64,000 nucleotides of DNA. Origin: Branchiostoma floridae (Eukaryota; Chordata; Leptocardii; Amphioxiformes; Branchiostomatidae). The stretch is taken from assembly GCF_000003815.2 (NCBI RefSeq), contig NC_049982.1, forward strand, positions 27,472,648 to 27,536,647, in the 5' to 3' direction. A program made the position numbers and the translations under genes. The notes below the pieces were generated by a model, which was given only the letters and a program-made list of their open reading frames with translations, was not told the origin of the DNA and searched no databases. How positions within the stretch are numbered: position 1 is the first letter of the stretch; each line of letters begins with the position of its first letter. Below, in pieces: positions 1 through 11,341 of the stretch.

Positions 1-11
1 AAACTGACAAA

Positions 12-19
12 TGACGTAA
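12..19 (+). promoter_or_regulatory. CRE/ATF-like site upstream of gene A
   Basis: TGACGTAA lies 120 bp before the gene A ATG. The same octamer lies 125 bp before both first exons of gene C. A variant (TAACGTCA, opposite orientation) lies 118 bp before the gene B ATG. Conservation of position in otherwise drifting flanks suggests a bZIP-type promoter element; binding is inferred. Confidence 0.45.
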
Positions 20-131
20 TGTTGTTACGACCAGTCCGACAACTTTTGTATTCAAGTCAGGCCTAAACTAACAGGAACATGGATGCCCGTGGATATAAGG
101 AGACCTTTCTTTAACACAACACAATTCCACC

Positions 132-3100
132 ATGTTAAGGGTCTGTCAGAAACTCCGTGAGGCGGACGCGAAGGGCAGGAGGTACGGACTAGCCCGTGCG
201 GAGACAGGCTACCTCCGTGCCCTGGTGGACGCCGTGGCTGACAAGGACAGGCTGGCGGAAGTGGAGCTGCTCAAAAGTCTGGGCGACGTGAACTTGGAGA
301 AGGGAAGACTCGGGAAGGATATTGGGAAGTTCAACATGGCCTTGGCGCTTTATGTGGCTGCTATGGTCCGGTGTGGCAATCGGGATCAGGGAGAAGGTAT
401 AGAACACCGGTACGGGTACGCGGAGAGACTTTTACTAGGGGTGACATCAAAGGGGTCGGAACAGGGTAAGGAACACCAAGTTGAAGACAAGGAGACGACT
501 ACACCTGCAAAGGTGGCTGGAAAGTTTCAAGACCTGGACAAGAAACGGGCTGCCGGTGGTAAAACAGACTCTGTGCTAGTTGGATACGCACAGTTAATGG
601 TAGAGGGAATAGTAAACGACAACAACATGTTAGAAACAGAATCAATCAAAAGTCTCGGTGACGTGTACCTGAAAAGAGGAACAGAAACTGGAGACACTAG
701 ATACTTGACCAAAGCTACTGCTCTGTACAACACGGCACTGGCGCGGTGTAACAACGTTCAGGGAACCGTTGTCATTGTCCATCGCTTACTTTACACAGCA
801 AAAATCAGGCAGGACATCACCACAAAAAGCAAAAAAGTAAGTGTTAGCGATTAACATAATTTATGCACCTCCTTGTTTGTTTTCAAATTTTGCTTCTGCT
901 ATGAGTTTGCTCTGCATCTGTGAGAAAATGATAGTTCTGGGAGTCTTGAATGTTTTCTCACATTGTTTGCTGTGTGCATTGAGGATGATATTATCGATCG
1001 GCTAATTATGATATATACCCTCTTATATAGCTCCCATGTAGCCAATTGTCCCATTAATATTCGCCACATTTGCAACATACGCCTTCATACTTTCAATCTT
1101 TATCCTTTCTATCTTCGTCCAATACGTTAGGAACTTTATATTACACTCGATCATTCGTCATTGAATAGTACGATTGCCCACTTGTTTATCTTCCCTGGCC
1201 TTTTCTATCGGTTCCTGCGTAGAAGTCAACTCAAATACAACGACAGCAAAACGTGAGAGGAAGGAAGGACCACATCTCTCCCTTCTCAACTGCAACCTCA
1301 AGTGACAACACTAATGACCGAATACGCCGTCTACACATGTAAGTACGGGCAATGTTAGTTTTTATCATTGTTTTTGTTTATCATATAATGTATACACCGC
1401 TATGTGTATTGTAGAGTAATAAAATAAGCATTTTGTTTTTCCTCTTCAGGGCCCCGGAACTACACTGTAAAGCTGAAAACCCTACAGGAGCCGATGATAA
1501 CACGTTAGTGTTGTCCATCTTTTTTCTAGTTTTTGCCAAACTTTTTTCAGAAGTTTCTAAATTGATTCTTTAATGCAAATTCTCTGCATTGTTATTTGTT
1601 TACAAACTGGGGAGTTTAACCTAACATGTATGCTGATGAGAATATGCCCAGACAACACGTTGGTTACGTGTTTGCAAAAACAAAGTACAAGTTTGATTTC
1701 GAACAGCTTGTTGTACTTCAGCAGAAAGTTTGGTACCTTATTCGCTTCTCTGTACATGCCCCTTTACAGTAGATACCTCTTAGCATATAGGATCATTGAG
1801 TGGTATCGCTTTGCCATGTAGTTTTTAAGCAACCGTATGGGCTTTGAGACTTTCAAAGAGAAGGCATTGACGGATAGTTATGACTTTGGGTAGGTACAAA
1901 ATGATTGACACTATGCAAGGGCGTCACAGAAAATTGCTATCTAATTTGCATAGCAACTCAGGACCTCTTGTGCCTGAGACCAACGTTCTACCGATTGCGC
2001 CAGGCAATCTCACAAATGTTAAATGACGGGGTTTCATACAGCTTTGTTAATCAAGACAACATTTAGTGAAGTTTTAAATTGTAAAAGATCTTCCATCTAA
2101 ATAATCAATAATTTCATTTGATACCTATAGTTATTCACTTTTAGCTCTGATGCGCCCTGTTACAAATTAGATACGATTCGAATGATCAATCTGTTCGTAA
2201 ATGACTTTTATCTTTTGATGACACCCTTACAGTGAATACGAAGAACATCTACATGATGGCTCCAGAGCCCTGCAGACTGGAGATCTGGACACAGCAGAAC
2301 AAAGTTTTTCAGCTGCACTCAAGTCCGTTCATGTCCAAGGTCAGTCTAAGTAGGAACTTAGTTCTTAGGATTAAAGTAGAACTGCTTATAAACTGTGCAC
2401 GATCCTTTGTCTTTTTGAAACAGAGGACTATCTTTATTATTAAAACCCTATTCAGACCGGACTTTTTTGGTCATTCGTGGACGGCGGGGGTGGGGGGTGG
2501 CAGCTTTTAAGGCCCGCACCTTCTAACTGCTGTATCTATTTAACGACGTGTTATATGGCCACCACAATTCCAGAGAATGATGTAGACATAATTTTTGAGT
2601 ACTTTTTTGACTAATTTTTGAATTTTTAAAATCTGGACGCTAATTGTTGTAATTAGATGAACTTATAACGTCATCAATTTCATGTATTGGCTGGACATTG
2701 GAAGAAGGGTATTTGCAGAAAACTACAAGGTATGCTATAAAATGTAACAGTAAGTGAAAATAACACAATAATAATGTATGTTACGACTTTCGTTGCAAAT
2801 AGCAACAGAATTGACGTCAAAATGAAAGTCATTTTCGACAAATATAGTAGAATCACTAATAAAATAACCACAAAGAATGTAGGGTTTGAAACCAAAGTTA
2901 CTTCGTTAACATACAAAAGTATGCAAATTGATATTATGTTTTTATTACAGCATTCTAGACATTTGTTTCCTGAAGAATAAGTAAATACAAAATTACGATT
3001 TATGATTACAGGTCAACACAAGAAGGAGGCAGAGCCCCTGTACAAGTTGGGCAAGGTCTATCTGAGAAGAGGAATCCGGTCAAAGGACGGGGGTGATTTC

Positions 3101-6100
3101 ACCAAGGCTGCAGCACTCTGTAATGCAGCACTGGTAAGATCAAGTAGACAAGATATAGAGCAAATAATCAAGAAAATAACAGCAGTATTTGTTAAGGAAG
3201 TCATGAAGGTCGAACAGAAGGTAGGCAATGATGATACAGAGAAGCACAAATTGATGCTGAAGGCCGATAGGGACTATGTACAAGAAGAGATAAGAATAAT
3301 TGAACAAGAAGTAGATCCTTATACCCTTGATGACGAGGACCCGAGGATAAAAGAAGTAGAGATGAAGAGGGTGGAAGCAATCAAAGCATTGTGCCAGACA
3401 CTGGTTCATCAGCGTAAAGTGTTCATAGCTGGCCTTGTAGATGAATGCATGGAAGTAATGGGTCCACCTCCCTGTAAGTACGCCATGATAGGTTTGGGTT
3501 CACAAGCCACAGGATTGGTAACTCCATACTCTGATCTGGAATTTGCCATTTTGGTAGAGGACGATGCGGAGCCTAATGTTAGCTATTTCCGTAACCTTAC
3601 ACATTATTTGCATCTCAAGGTGATCAATCTGGGAGAAACCATTCTCCCTGCCATGGGGATTAAGTCTCTTAATGATTTCTACTCAGAAGATCCACTAGAC
3701 AGCTGGTTTTATGACTCAGTAACACCGCGCGGTTTCGCGTTTGATGGAGCCATGCCAAGTGCATGCAAAACTCCCTTGGGCAGGGCTAGAATAAGCGAAC
3801 TTATCCGCACACCAAGCAATATGACCAACGTTCTGAAAGAAGACCTTACTCTCCATCTAAAGAAAGGCTACCATCTTGCTAGCATATTGGGAAATGTGTC
3901 TTTTATCACAGGAGAAAAGGAATTGGTGGATGAGTACAGGTCATTATGGAATCAGCAAATTCAAGACGTTAATACGAAAGTTCGTCTGGTAATGGCAGTT
4001 AGTTTATTGGGTGATAATTTATCGACTTTTCAAAGCCATGATCTCACTGACGAACTGCGGAATGTCAAGAAAGAAATCTATCGATTTTCTAGCTTTGCCG
4101 TGTGCTTTTGTGCGCTACTTCATAACATACAACCGACCACAATCTGGGAGACTATTCAGGAACTAAAAAACAGTGGAGTCGTCAACAGTGAGAACGCACA
4201 TCACTTGATGGTCCTGGTCAGTATCTCAGCAGAACTGAGGCTGCGGACATACATGAACAATCGTGGTCAGGTGGAAAACATGTCAGCCTTATCTTCAATG
4301 TCTAAAGATACGGGCATTGGAGAAAAATTACAAAAAGTGTTTTACATCTCAAATACAAATCAGCTCATGAGATATTACAATACAGAAATACCCCTGAAGC
4401 ACTTTATTATGCAGCTGACGGACATTCAGCCGTTCAAAGAACCGCCAATCTTCTTTGACAATTCTTCAGAGCTGAAAGCAAAGGTATACAAAAGTCTGTG
4501 TGATTTCGAAAATCTAAAGAAATGCTCAGAGCAAACGCTACACAATTATTTATTGAAATATGGTGAAAACACTGTACACATTGATGTTGTATCTTCACTT
4601 GACAAATTGGCTTTTGCTTCGTGGGCCCTTGGTGATTACGAAAAGGCTGTACGCTATTATGAAAAGTCACTGCAGATAACGTGGAGTATCTATGGTGAGG
4701 GTACTGCACATCCTAATATCGCCACCTCACTTAACAACTTGGGTAACGCCTGGAGTCACCTTGGAGATTGCAGAAAGGCGGTCAGCTATCATGAACAGTC
4801 ACTACAGATGAGGCGGAGTATCTATGGTAAGGACACCGCACATCCTGATATCGCCGAGTCACTAAACAACTTGGGTAACGCCTGGTGTTACCTTGGGGAT
4901 AACAGAAAGGCGATCGTCTATTATGAACAGTCACTACAGATTAAGCTGAGTATCTATGGTGAGGATACTGCACATCGTGACATCGCCCTTTCATTTTACA
5001 ACTTGGGTAACGCCTGTAGGAACCTTGGGGATCACAGAAAGGCGATCAGCTATCATGAACAGTCACTACAGATGAGGCGGAGTATCTATGGTGAGGACAC
5101 CGTACATCCTGACATCGCCGAGTCACTTAACAACTTGGGTGTAGCCTGGAGTAGATTAGGGGATCGCAGAAAGGCGATTGCTTATTATGAACATTCACTA
5201 CAGATGACGCGGCGACTCTATGGTGAGGGCACCGCACATCCTGACATCGCCATCTCACTTACCTGCTTGGGCTTGGCCTATAGAAACCTTGGGGAACACA
5301 AAAAGGCGATTATCTATTATGAGCAGTCACTACGGATGCAGCGCGTTATCTATGGTGACAACACCGCACATTCTTACATCGCCATTTTACTTAACAACTT
5401 GGGTATGACCTGGAGTGACCTTGGGGATCACAAAAAGGCGGTCTGCTATTTTGAACAGTCACTACAGATGAACCGGAGTATCTTTGGTGATGACAGTGCA
5501 CATCCTGACATCACCTCCTCACTTAACAACTTGGGCGGAGCCTGGCAAATCCTCGGGGATCACGGAAAATCGATCAGCTATTATGACCAGGCACTACAGA
5601 TGATGAGAAGTATCTATGGTGAGGACAAGAAACATCCTGACATCGCCATCTCCCTTACCAACTTGGGTAACCTCTGGAATGACCTAAGGTATCACAGAAA
5701 GGCGGTCAGCTATCATGAACAGGCACTACAGATGCAGCAGAGTATCTATGGTGAGGGCACTTCACATCCTGGCATCGCCGGCTCACTTATAAACTTAGGT
5801 GACGCCTGGAGTGACCTTGGGGATCACAGAAAGGCGATCAGCTATTATGAACAGTCACTACAGATGAGGCGGAGTATCTATGGTAAGGGTAATGCACATC
5901 CTGACATCGCCGCCTCACTTAACAACTTGGGTGCCGCCTGGAGTTACCTCGGGGACCACAGTAAGGCGGTCAGCTATTATGAACAGTCACTACAGATGAG
6001 GCGGAGTATCTATGGTGAGAACACCGCACATCCTTTCATTGTACAATCGCTTCACAATTTGTGCTCGGCCTCGAGAAAGCTCGGTCATTACGGAAAGGCC

Positions 6101-6160
6101 ATTCATTATTTTCTACTTAAAGAACAAATGAAAAAGGTCATCACAGCTTCAGATAAGTAA
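132..6160 (+). CDS. Gene A: TPR / nucleotidyltransferase-like / TPR protein, 5 exons, 1376 aa
   Basis: Spliced model with coding exons 132-836, 1223-1338, 1450-1503, 2233-2339 and 3012-6160. All introns are GT-AG, junction phases are 0, 2, 2 and 1, and the frame stays open to TAA. The ATG has a good context (ccaccATG) and aligns with the ATGs of the paralogues. Exon 1 and the start of exon 5 carry three divergent TPR-like units (core LGDVYLKRG...[10 protein letters not shown]). Residues about 450-660 resemble the DUF294/GlnD N-terminal nucleotidyltransferase fold: [18 protein letters not shown] at 488-505 has the GS dipeptide and an acidic pair D502/E504, followed by FAFDGAMP. A helical linker precedes twelve 44-residue TPRs (850 to the end) of kinesin-light-chain/nephrocystin type. 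No signal peptide or membrane segment is seen, so it is probably cytosolic. Substrate and partners are unknown. Structure confidence is high; enzymatic activity is inferred only. Confidence 0.88.
2446..2910 (-). mobile_element. Truncated piggyBac-like MITE in intron 4 of gene A
   Basis: It begins with CCCTATTCAGACCGG, the terminal repeat of the complete element at 8476-9424. It then follows the reverse complement of that element's right half for about 460 bp (for example the ACGACGTG and ACGTCATCAATTT blocks) until similarity fades. The other terminus is missing. The right boundary is approximate. Confidence 0.65.
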
Positions 6161-6589
6161 TTAGCAGCAAATCTTTCCATCCGTAGTAGCTGTTTATGAC
6201 ATTAACTATCAAGGAACATCTCACTATACAAATTTGTTCAAAGATGTCAGATTATAGGTCTGAAAATTCCGTTACATAAGTGGGCATCATGATACAAAAT
6301 GTAGATTGTGAAATGAAAGTCATGAATTTTGTTTTTCTTAAATTTGGTTGCTGTACTGAATTTGATTGGCTTTGATTGACATTGTTTGATCCGTACTACT
6401 GTCAGATTTGGGCGATGAACAGTTTACTTCCATCTTATTGTGTACGTCTGTTATTGTTGACGACGAAAGACTGTACGCTCGTACAGGGGGTGATGACTGC
6501 CTCCCCTCAAAAACAATGTGCACAACCCGATCTTTCGGGCATAATTATAGAGAACTCAAACCAGTTTAAGCTCACTAAAGAGCTAGTCT
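6161..6589 (+). other. 3' UTR and flank of gene A
   Basis: This stretch aligns with 23,008-23,425 and 42,014-42,455 after genes B and C. Where B (23,151-23,156) and C (42,168-42,173) have AATAAA, gene A has AATGAA at about 6312-6317, a weaker polyadenylation-signal variant. No gene is seen. Confidence 0.5.
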
Positions 6590-6836
6590 CCTACTCGTCG
6601 TGACAGAGAGGGCAGACGCTGTGTACAGTATTTACATGTTCATTGTACCGGGGAAATTCCCCGAGCTCTTTGCGACAAGCACAATGAACTTGGACCACGG
6701 CTTAACGTCCAGTCCTAAGGACTGCAACCCTTTCCGGTAGCGCGCATGTTCGTTGAGCAGCCGGAATCGAACTCACGGCTTCTAGTTCCAGAGGCAGGGC
6801 TGCTAACCACTAGAATACGCACGTTACAGATAGGCC
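6590..6836 (-). repeat. tRNA-derived SINE downstream of gene A
   Basis: Read on the minus strand from about 6836, it shows an A-box-like CTAGTGGTTAGCAG and a B-box-like GAGTTCGATTCC about 40 bases apart. These are internal RNA polymerase III promoter motifs as in tRNA genes. A roughly 170-bp non-tRNA body follows. The cloverleaf is too degenerate for a functional tRNA. Near-identical copies lie at the same position after genes B and C, so it predates the gene duplications. Confidence 0.6.
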
Positions 6837-8110
6837 TTTCATGGATGTCCACCAAAACCAAAACCATTGCTAACATGACTTTGCGAGCAAGGTCTTTATT
6901 TCATTGCATGAGGAACACGACCCACACATGTACAGCTCTGTTCGACCTTCTTTGGTCTGTGTAACGCAAACTCCGCTGCCCTGGGTTATTACTGTCCCCT
7001 CCCAGCAGGAAAGGTCGGTTGGATGTTGGGCGGGCCGCTTTGAGCGCGATTCATTTTGTTCTCGCCACATACCTGCAGATTTTCAAACGGTCGTTAACTG
7101 TATACGTAGTCAAATGACCACAATGATATCAAGTTTGATGTATATTGGTAATTATAACATAATATACGATAACATACTTATTTCCGGGTGAGGCCGAGAT
7201 CTTGATGATCACCCCTTAAAGTTTAGGGATGAGGTCGTAAACTAAGGCTTAAAGATTCCCATGCTGATACAATGTGATGTATCAGACCGTTGTTAATGCC
7301 GTGAAAGACGTGTTGTTTTTTATGTGTTTAGAAAAAGGTATATGGACATTTTTAACCGCTTGCTACATATGATTATGGGTGGATTTGTATATATGTCTTG
7401 CAAATACAATGTATATAAAAACATTGGTAAAAAAACATAAGGTAAAGGTTGAAACTTGTAAAATGAAGTTAAATCTTTAGCGTTTTTGGGCGAGGTAACT
7501 CGGTAATAATATGGGAGTTATCAACAAACCCATAGATTACTGAGAACAACACCAAGTGTAATATGATTCTTATACAAATGGCAAAAGGCTATCGGGTTTA
7601 TGTATTCTCTGTGAGAATGAAAATATGTTTAAATGTAAGCTATAAGGTAGTCTGCTGAGAATGCACTTTAACGTTTAAGAATGTTGGCTAGACTATATAT
7701 GATATACTAGGTGTGTTCATTCCACGTTCTATTACACCCGTCTTAGTATGCATTCATATTTCTATTGTGTGGATGTAAGATTTTTGACTATTTAAACCAC
7801 ACAGTAAAGTAACAGAACATTATTGTACATAGAAAGTCACTAGTATATTGCGCTTAGTTTATTCCGATGTTTTAGTGGTAACTGAAGATTGATTTTTGAT
7901 TTATAATACGCATGAAAAGATCCCAGTTACTCTATATGTGCAGAAATGATTGAAATATCATATCATGTAGTATGATATGATACCTGTAATAAAAATCATG
8001 GCTTTATCAAAGTGTTGTCCAGAACCAGTTTTCTACATGAACAGCTATGTAGTAAAATACACTAGGGTATATTCTTAGTAGCGTGCTGCAAGTGTACATT
8101 AATATTGTAT
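6837..8110. other. Paralogous spacer without a gene
   Basis: AT-rich spacer alignable with 23,673-24,830 (after gene B) and in part with 42,700-43,290 and 45,300-45,500 (after gene C). The open frames here are short, have poor codon structure and are not kept between the copies. Confidence 0.6.
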
Positions 8111-8475
8111 ATTATCATATAGCCAGGGGACGTGGGCCAATCAGAAGGCCCCATTTCATGCTGGTTATGACGCCGACACAGCCGTGCATTAAATTTTTGA
8201 GTATCGCACGTGTGCATTAAGAACTTTAAGTTTAAACCAATCAGAAGGACACACAAACAGGACGCTGGCGAATCAGAATGAGATATCCAGGAATCGTCCA
8301 TCTGCCAATTTGATAGGGGAATAAGTACAGGCATGGCAGGGGGGATGGCTCCCTTTATTAACATCGGTAGTGCGTGTTTCTTTGTCCAAAGAAAACATTT
8401 GCCGTCTTAAAACAACATTGAATTACCTATAATATTCAAAACAATAAAATCTATTTCAAGTCATGTCCAATTTAA

Positions 8476-9424
8476 CCCTATTCAGACCGGGGGGGGGGGG
8501 GCTTTTGAGGCCTACGCCAACTTTGATGTCCTATAACGCCAGAACGCCTTACGCTAAAGCCACCAAATTTGGTGAGTATTCCTAAAATATTGTTAGCAAC
8601 AATTTTACAAAGTTTGACAAATGTTCCATTTTTTCGTGTTGCCATGGCAACCGTTTGCTGACAGGCAGTTTTGCCAAAAATCAATATTTTTGGTTCTAAC
8701 AATGTATTTTTCACATTTATTTGCTATATTACTGCTATTTTGTTACATAAATAAAATCTTATATTATTTAGCATATCTTTCATAATTATATATGCATAAA
8801 TTATGCTAATTTGATGACGTCATCAGCCCAAAATCCAAGATGGCGGACCGTATGGCCAGATCAAGAATAACAAGCTAATTATCCCTTAAAATTTGTAACT
8901 ACCTGGTATTTTTTCTTCAAAAACCATCTACATGAATGAATTTAGTCTATTTCCATTGCCCTTTGTGATTATTTGTTGCAAAAAAAGTAGTTTTAAAAAT
9001 TCAAGGTGGTGGATATAATATGGCGGAGCCTAACTCGCATGTTAGATGTGCATGACGTCATTTTATGACGTCATTATGACGTCATCTATGTTGTTATTGG
9101 CAATACAAGTCGCAATAAACATTATTATTCTGTTATCTGCACTTGTTGTTACATTTTTGTAGTATAACTTGAAGTTTTCTGAGAATACCCTTTTTTCATG
9201 GGTCCGGCCAATATAATCAAATTGATGACGTCATAATTACGTCATTTTACGTCAACGTAACGTCAAACGTCAAATACTCGTCAGATATTATGTCGATATC
9301 ATGTCCTGAAAATTTGGTGGCCTTACGGCACGTCGTTCAAGAGTTAGAGGACTTAGAAGTGGAGGGCCTCAAAAGCCCCCCCCCCCGGTCTAGGGATGAC
9401 CAAAAAAGCCCGGTCTGAATAGGG
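8476..9424. mobile_element. piggyBac-like MITE, 949 bp, TTAA target duplication
   Basis: The terminal inverted repeat CCCTATTCAGACCGG is flanked by TTAA on both sides (8472-8475 and 9425-9428). Termini starting with CCC and a TTAA target site are the hallmarks of piggyBac transposition. Sub-terminal G/C homopolymer blocks with ggCTTTTGAGGCC form a second inverted repeat. There is no long reading frame, so it is non-autonomous. The interior is rich in TGACGTCA-like palindromes. Confidence 0.8.
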
Positions 9425-9699
9425 TTAAACTGCAAATGGAAAATAAAATTATTTGCACCCCCGCCCATTCAAGTTCAGACGACAACTAGAGTTCCACGAA
9501 CACATACCTTTGCCAAATAAACCAGGCTTGTTTAGTAGAATGATGTCTGTAGACAAATGCGTTACTCATTTCCTTTTCTTTATAATTATGTGCTTGGAGT
9601 TGGTTTATAAGATTTGGGCATTGATTATGCAAATTACATCCCAAGTAACAAAGTCTTTAAATACACTCTTACTGAGTTACTCTCTTCCCTCTTTCTCAG

Positions 9700-10380
9700 T
9701 TACATATGTGACAACTTTGATGGAAGTACTATAATGGAATGCAGTGGATTTATGAACTTTTCCTAATCAATTATGCAAATTAGCTGTTAATTTGCATAAT
9801 AAGTATCACATTATATAAGTCTTTACTTAGGCTATCTACATGCCAAAAATCATGACGATCCGTCAACACGTTCATATTTTCTCATTAATTATGCAAATGA
9901 GATCATCATTTGCATGATAAATTTGTATTGACATTTCTCTCTTTCTCAGCTACATATGTGACAAGTTTTGAAGTCCTATCATGGAATGCAGTGAATTGAT
10001 AAAATATCCTCATTAATTATGCACATTAGCTGTTGATTTGCATAATTGGTATCTCATTATGTAGGTCTTTACTAACGCTACCTACATACAAAAAAACATG
10101 ATGATCCGTCAACATGTTCATATTTTCTCATTAATTATGCAAATGAGGTCATCATTTGCATAATTGATATCTATCGACATTTATCTCCTTCCCAGCTACA
10201 TATGTGACAAGTTTGAAAGTCCTATCATGGAATGCAGTGGATTTATAAATTTTCCTCATTGACTCCTCATTGGATGTTGATTTGCATAATTAGTATTCCA
10301 TTATTTAAGTCATCACTCATTCTATCTACATACCAAAAATCATGACGATCCGTCAACACGTTGTAGAGTTGTTCTCCTCC
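9700..10380 (+). repeat. Tandem repeat of about 247 bp, nearly 3 copies
   Basis: The phrase atcatggaatgcagtg recurs at about 9731, 9977 and 10,225. Each unit carries AATTATGCAAAT on both strands, an octamer (ATGCAAAT) match, and the phrase atgacgatccgtcaacac. A related block in the opposite orientation lies at 60,540-61,275. This looks like a dispersed repeat family; the octamers need not be functional. Confidence 0.6.
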
Positions 10381-11160
10381 AAAGTTTGAATGGAAACCGG
10401 CGCCTGCAGTTCAAAAAAAGCCGCTAGGGGGCCCAAACTTACAGCACTTACTCTATGCCTCGAGGGCTATCTACCACTTAAAAATCATGACCACAGCATG
10501 TCCACGAGATATGAAAAATTGAGTTTCAGCTGCAGTACCTTAGCAAGCCGCTAAGGGGCCCATTATCGAACTTGACCTTCGTTTTCCCGACCCCTACCCA
10601 CCTACCAAATATCATCAGGATCCATCCAAGGCTTCTCGAGTTATGCTGTTGACAGACACACAGACACACAAACACGCCTAAAACATAACCTTAGCCATTC
10701 TGGCAAAGGTAATAACACCACGGTCCGCCATTGAGTAGCGGTCATGGCGCTGGAGGACCAAAATGCTACCTTTCTTCGGAGAAGTCGTGTCTGAGTTCGT
10801 AGTGAACGAGATTCTCAAGAGCTGTGAAGCACAGGGATCCCGGAATGCCTCAGAAAAGCCAGCAGAGATTTAGCGCCTGATACGAACGAAGTCGACAAAC
10901 TGGAGAATGGGCGAGTGGAGAAATACGGAGCGTGCAACAGTTTGTAACATAAGGAATCGACTATGTTCTTATTTCAAGCCTTGGAACAGAAATATATTTC
11001 ACGTACAAGTTTTATGTTGTTCAAATTCACTGTTCAAATTTATGTACTGAATAAAAGATGTATGTTTTATAAAGGAATTTGTCGCTCCTACTCAACCGGA
11101 AACTCTACTCTACTCTACTCTACCCTTAAATGGGTCAGTGTGGGTAAGCTATATGATAAT

Positions 11161-11338
11161 AGGGTTAATGACCCACCTATTCCTCGGTATATATGGTGTC
11201 ATGAAGCCTGGTCCTTTGCTATAACCACCTCATAAAACCACCTCGTTCGCTTCGCTCACTCGGTGGTTTCCTTCGGTGGTTATAGCAAAGGACCAGGCTT
11301 CATGACACCATATACGCTCGGGGTGGGTCATTAACCCT
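11161..11338. mobile_element. Palindromic (hairpin) MITE
   Basis: Long near-perfect inverted repeat: AGGGTTAATGACCCACC at the left and its complement at 11,322-11,338. An almost exact inner arm runs at 11,193-11,230 against 11,273-11,314, with a loop near ttcgcttcgctcactcgg. A related hairpin is at 43,441-43,671. There is no coding capacity. Confidence 0.7.
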
Positions 11339-11341
11339 TAA

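Larger units (their letters stand above)
8111..11160. mobile_element. About 3-kb composite insertion bounded by 13-bp inverted ends
   Basis: The left end ATTATCATATAGC (8111-8123) is exactly the reverse complement of GCTATATGATAAT at 11,148-11,160. The corresponding spacer after gene B (around 24,830-24,845) lacks the whole block, including the hairpin at 11,161-11,338, and reads straight through gtatattctgata. The unit is therefore an insertion in the A spacer. It contains a piggyBac-like MITE, an octamer-rich tandem array and about 400 bp of unassigned sequence (10,740-11,147). No transposase was recognised. Confidence 0.5.

Noticed and set aside
189..407. Minus-strand frames inside exon 1 and exon 5 of the TPR genes
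   Set aside because: Shadows of strongly coding plus-strand exons, repeated in each paralogue only because the coding strand is conserved.
6746..6836. Functional tRNA gene on the minus strand
   Set aside because: A and B boxes are present but the acceptor and T stems do not pair properly. It recurs as part of a longer repeat, so it is called as a SINE.
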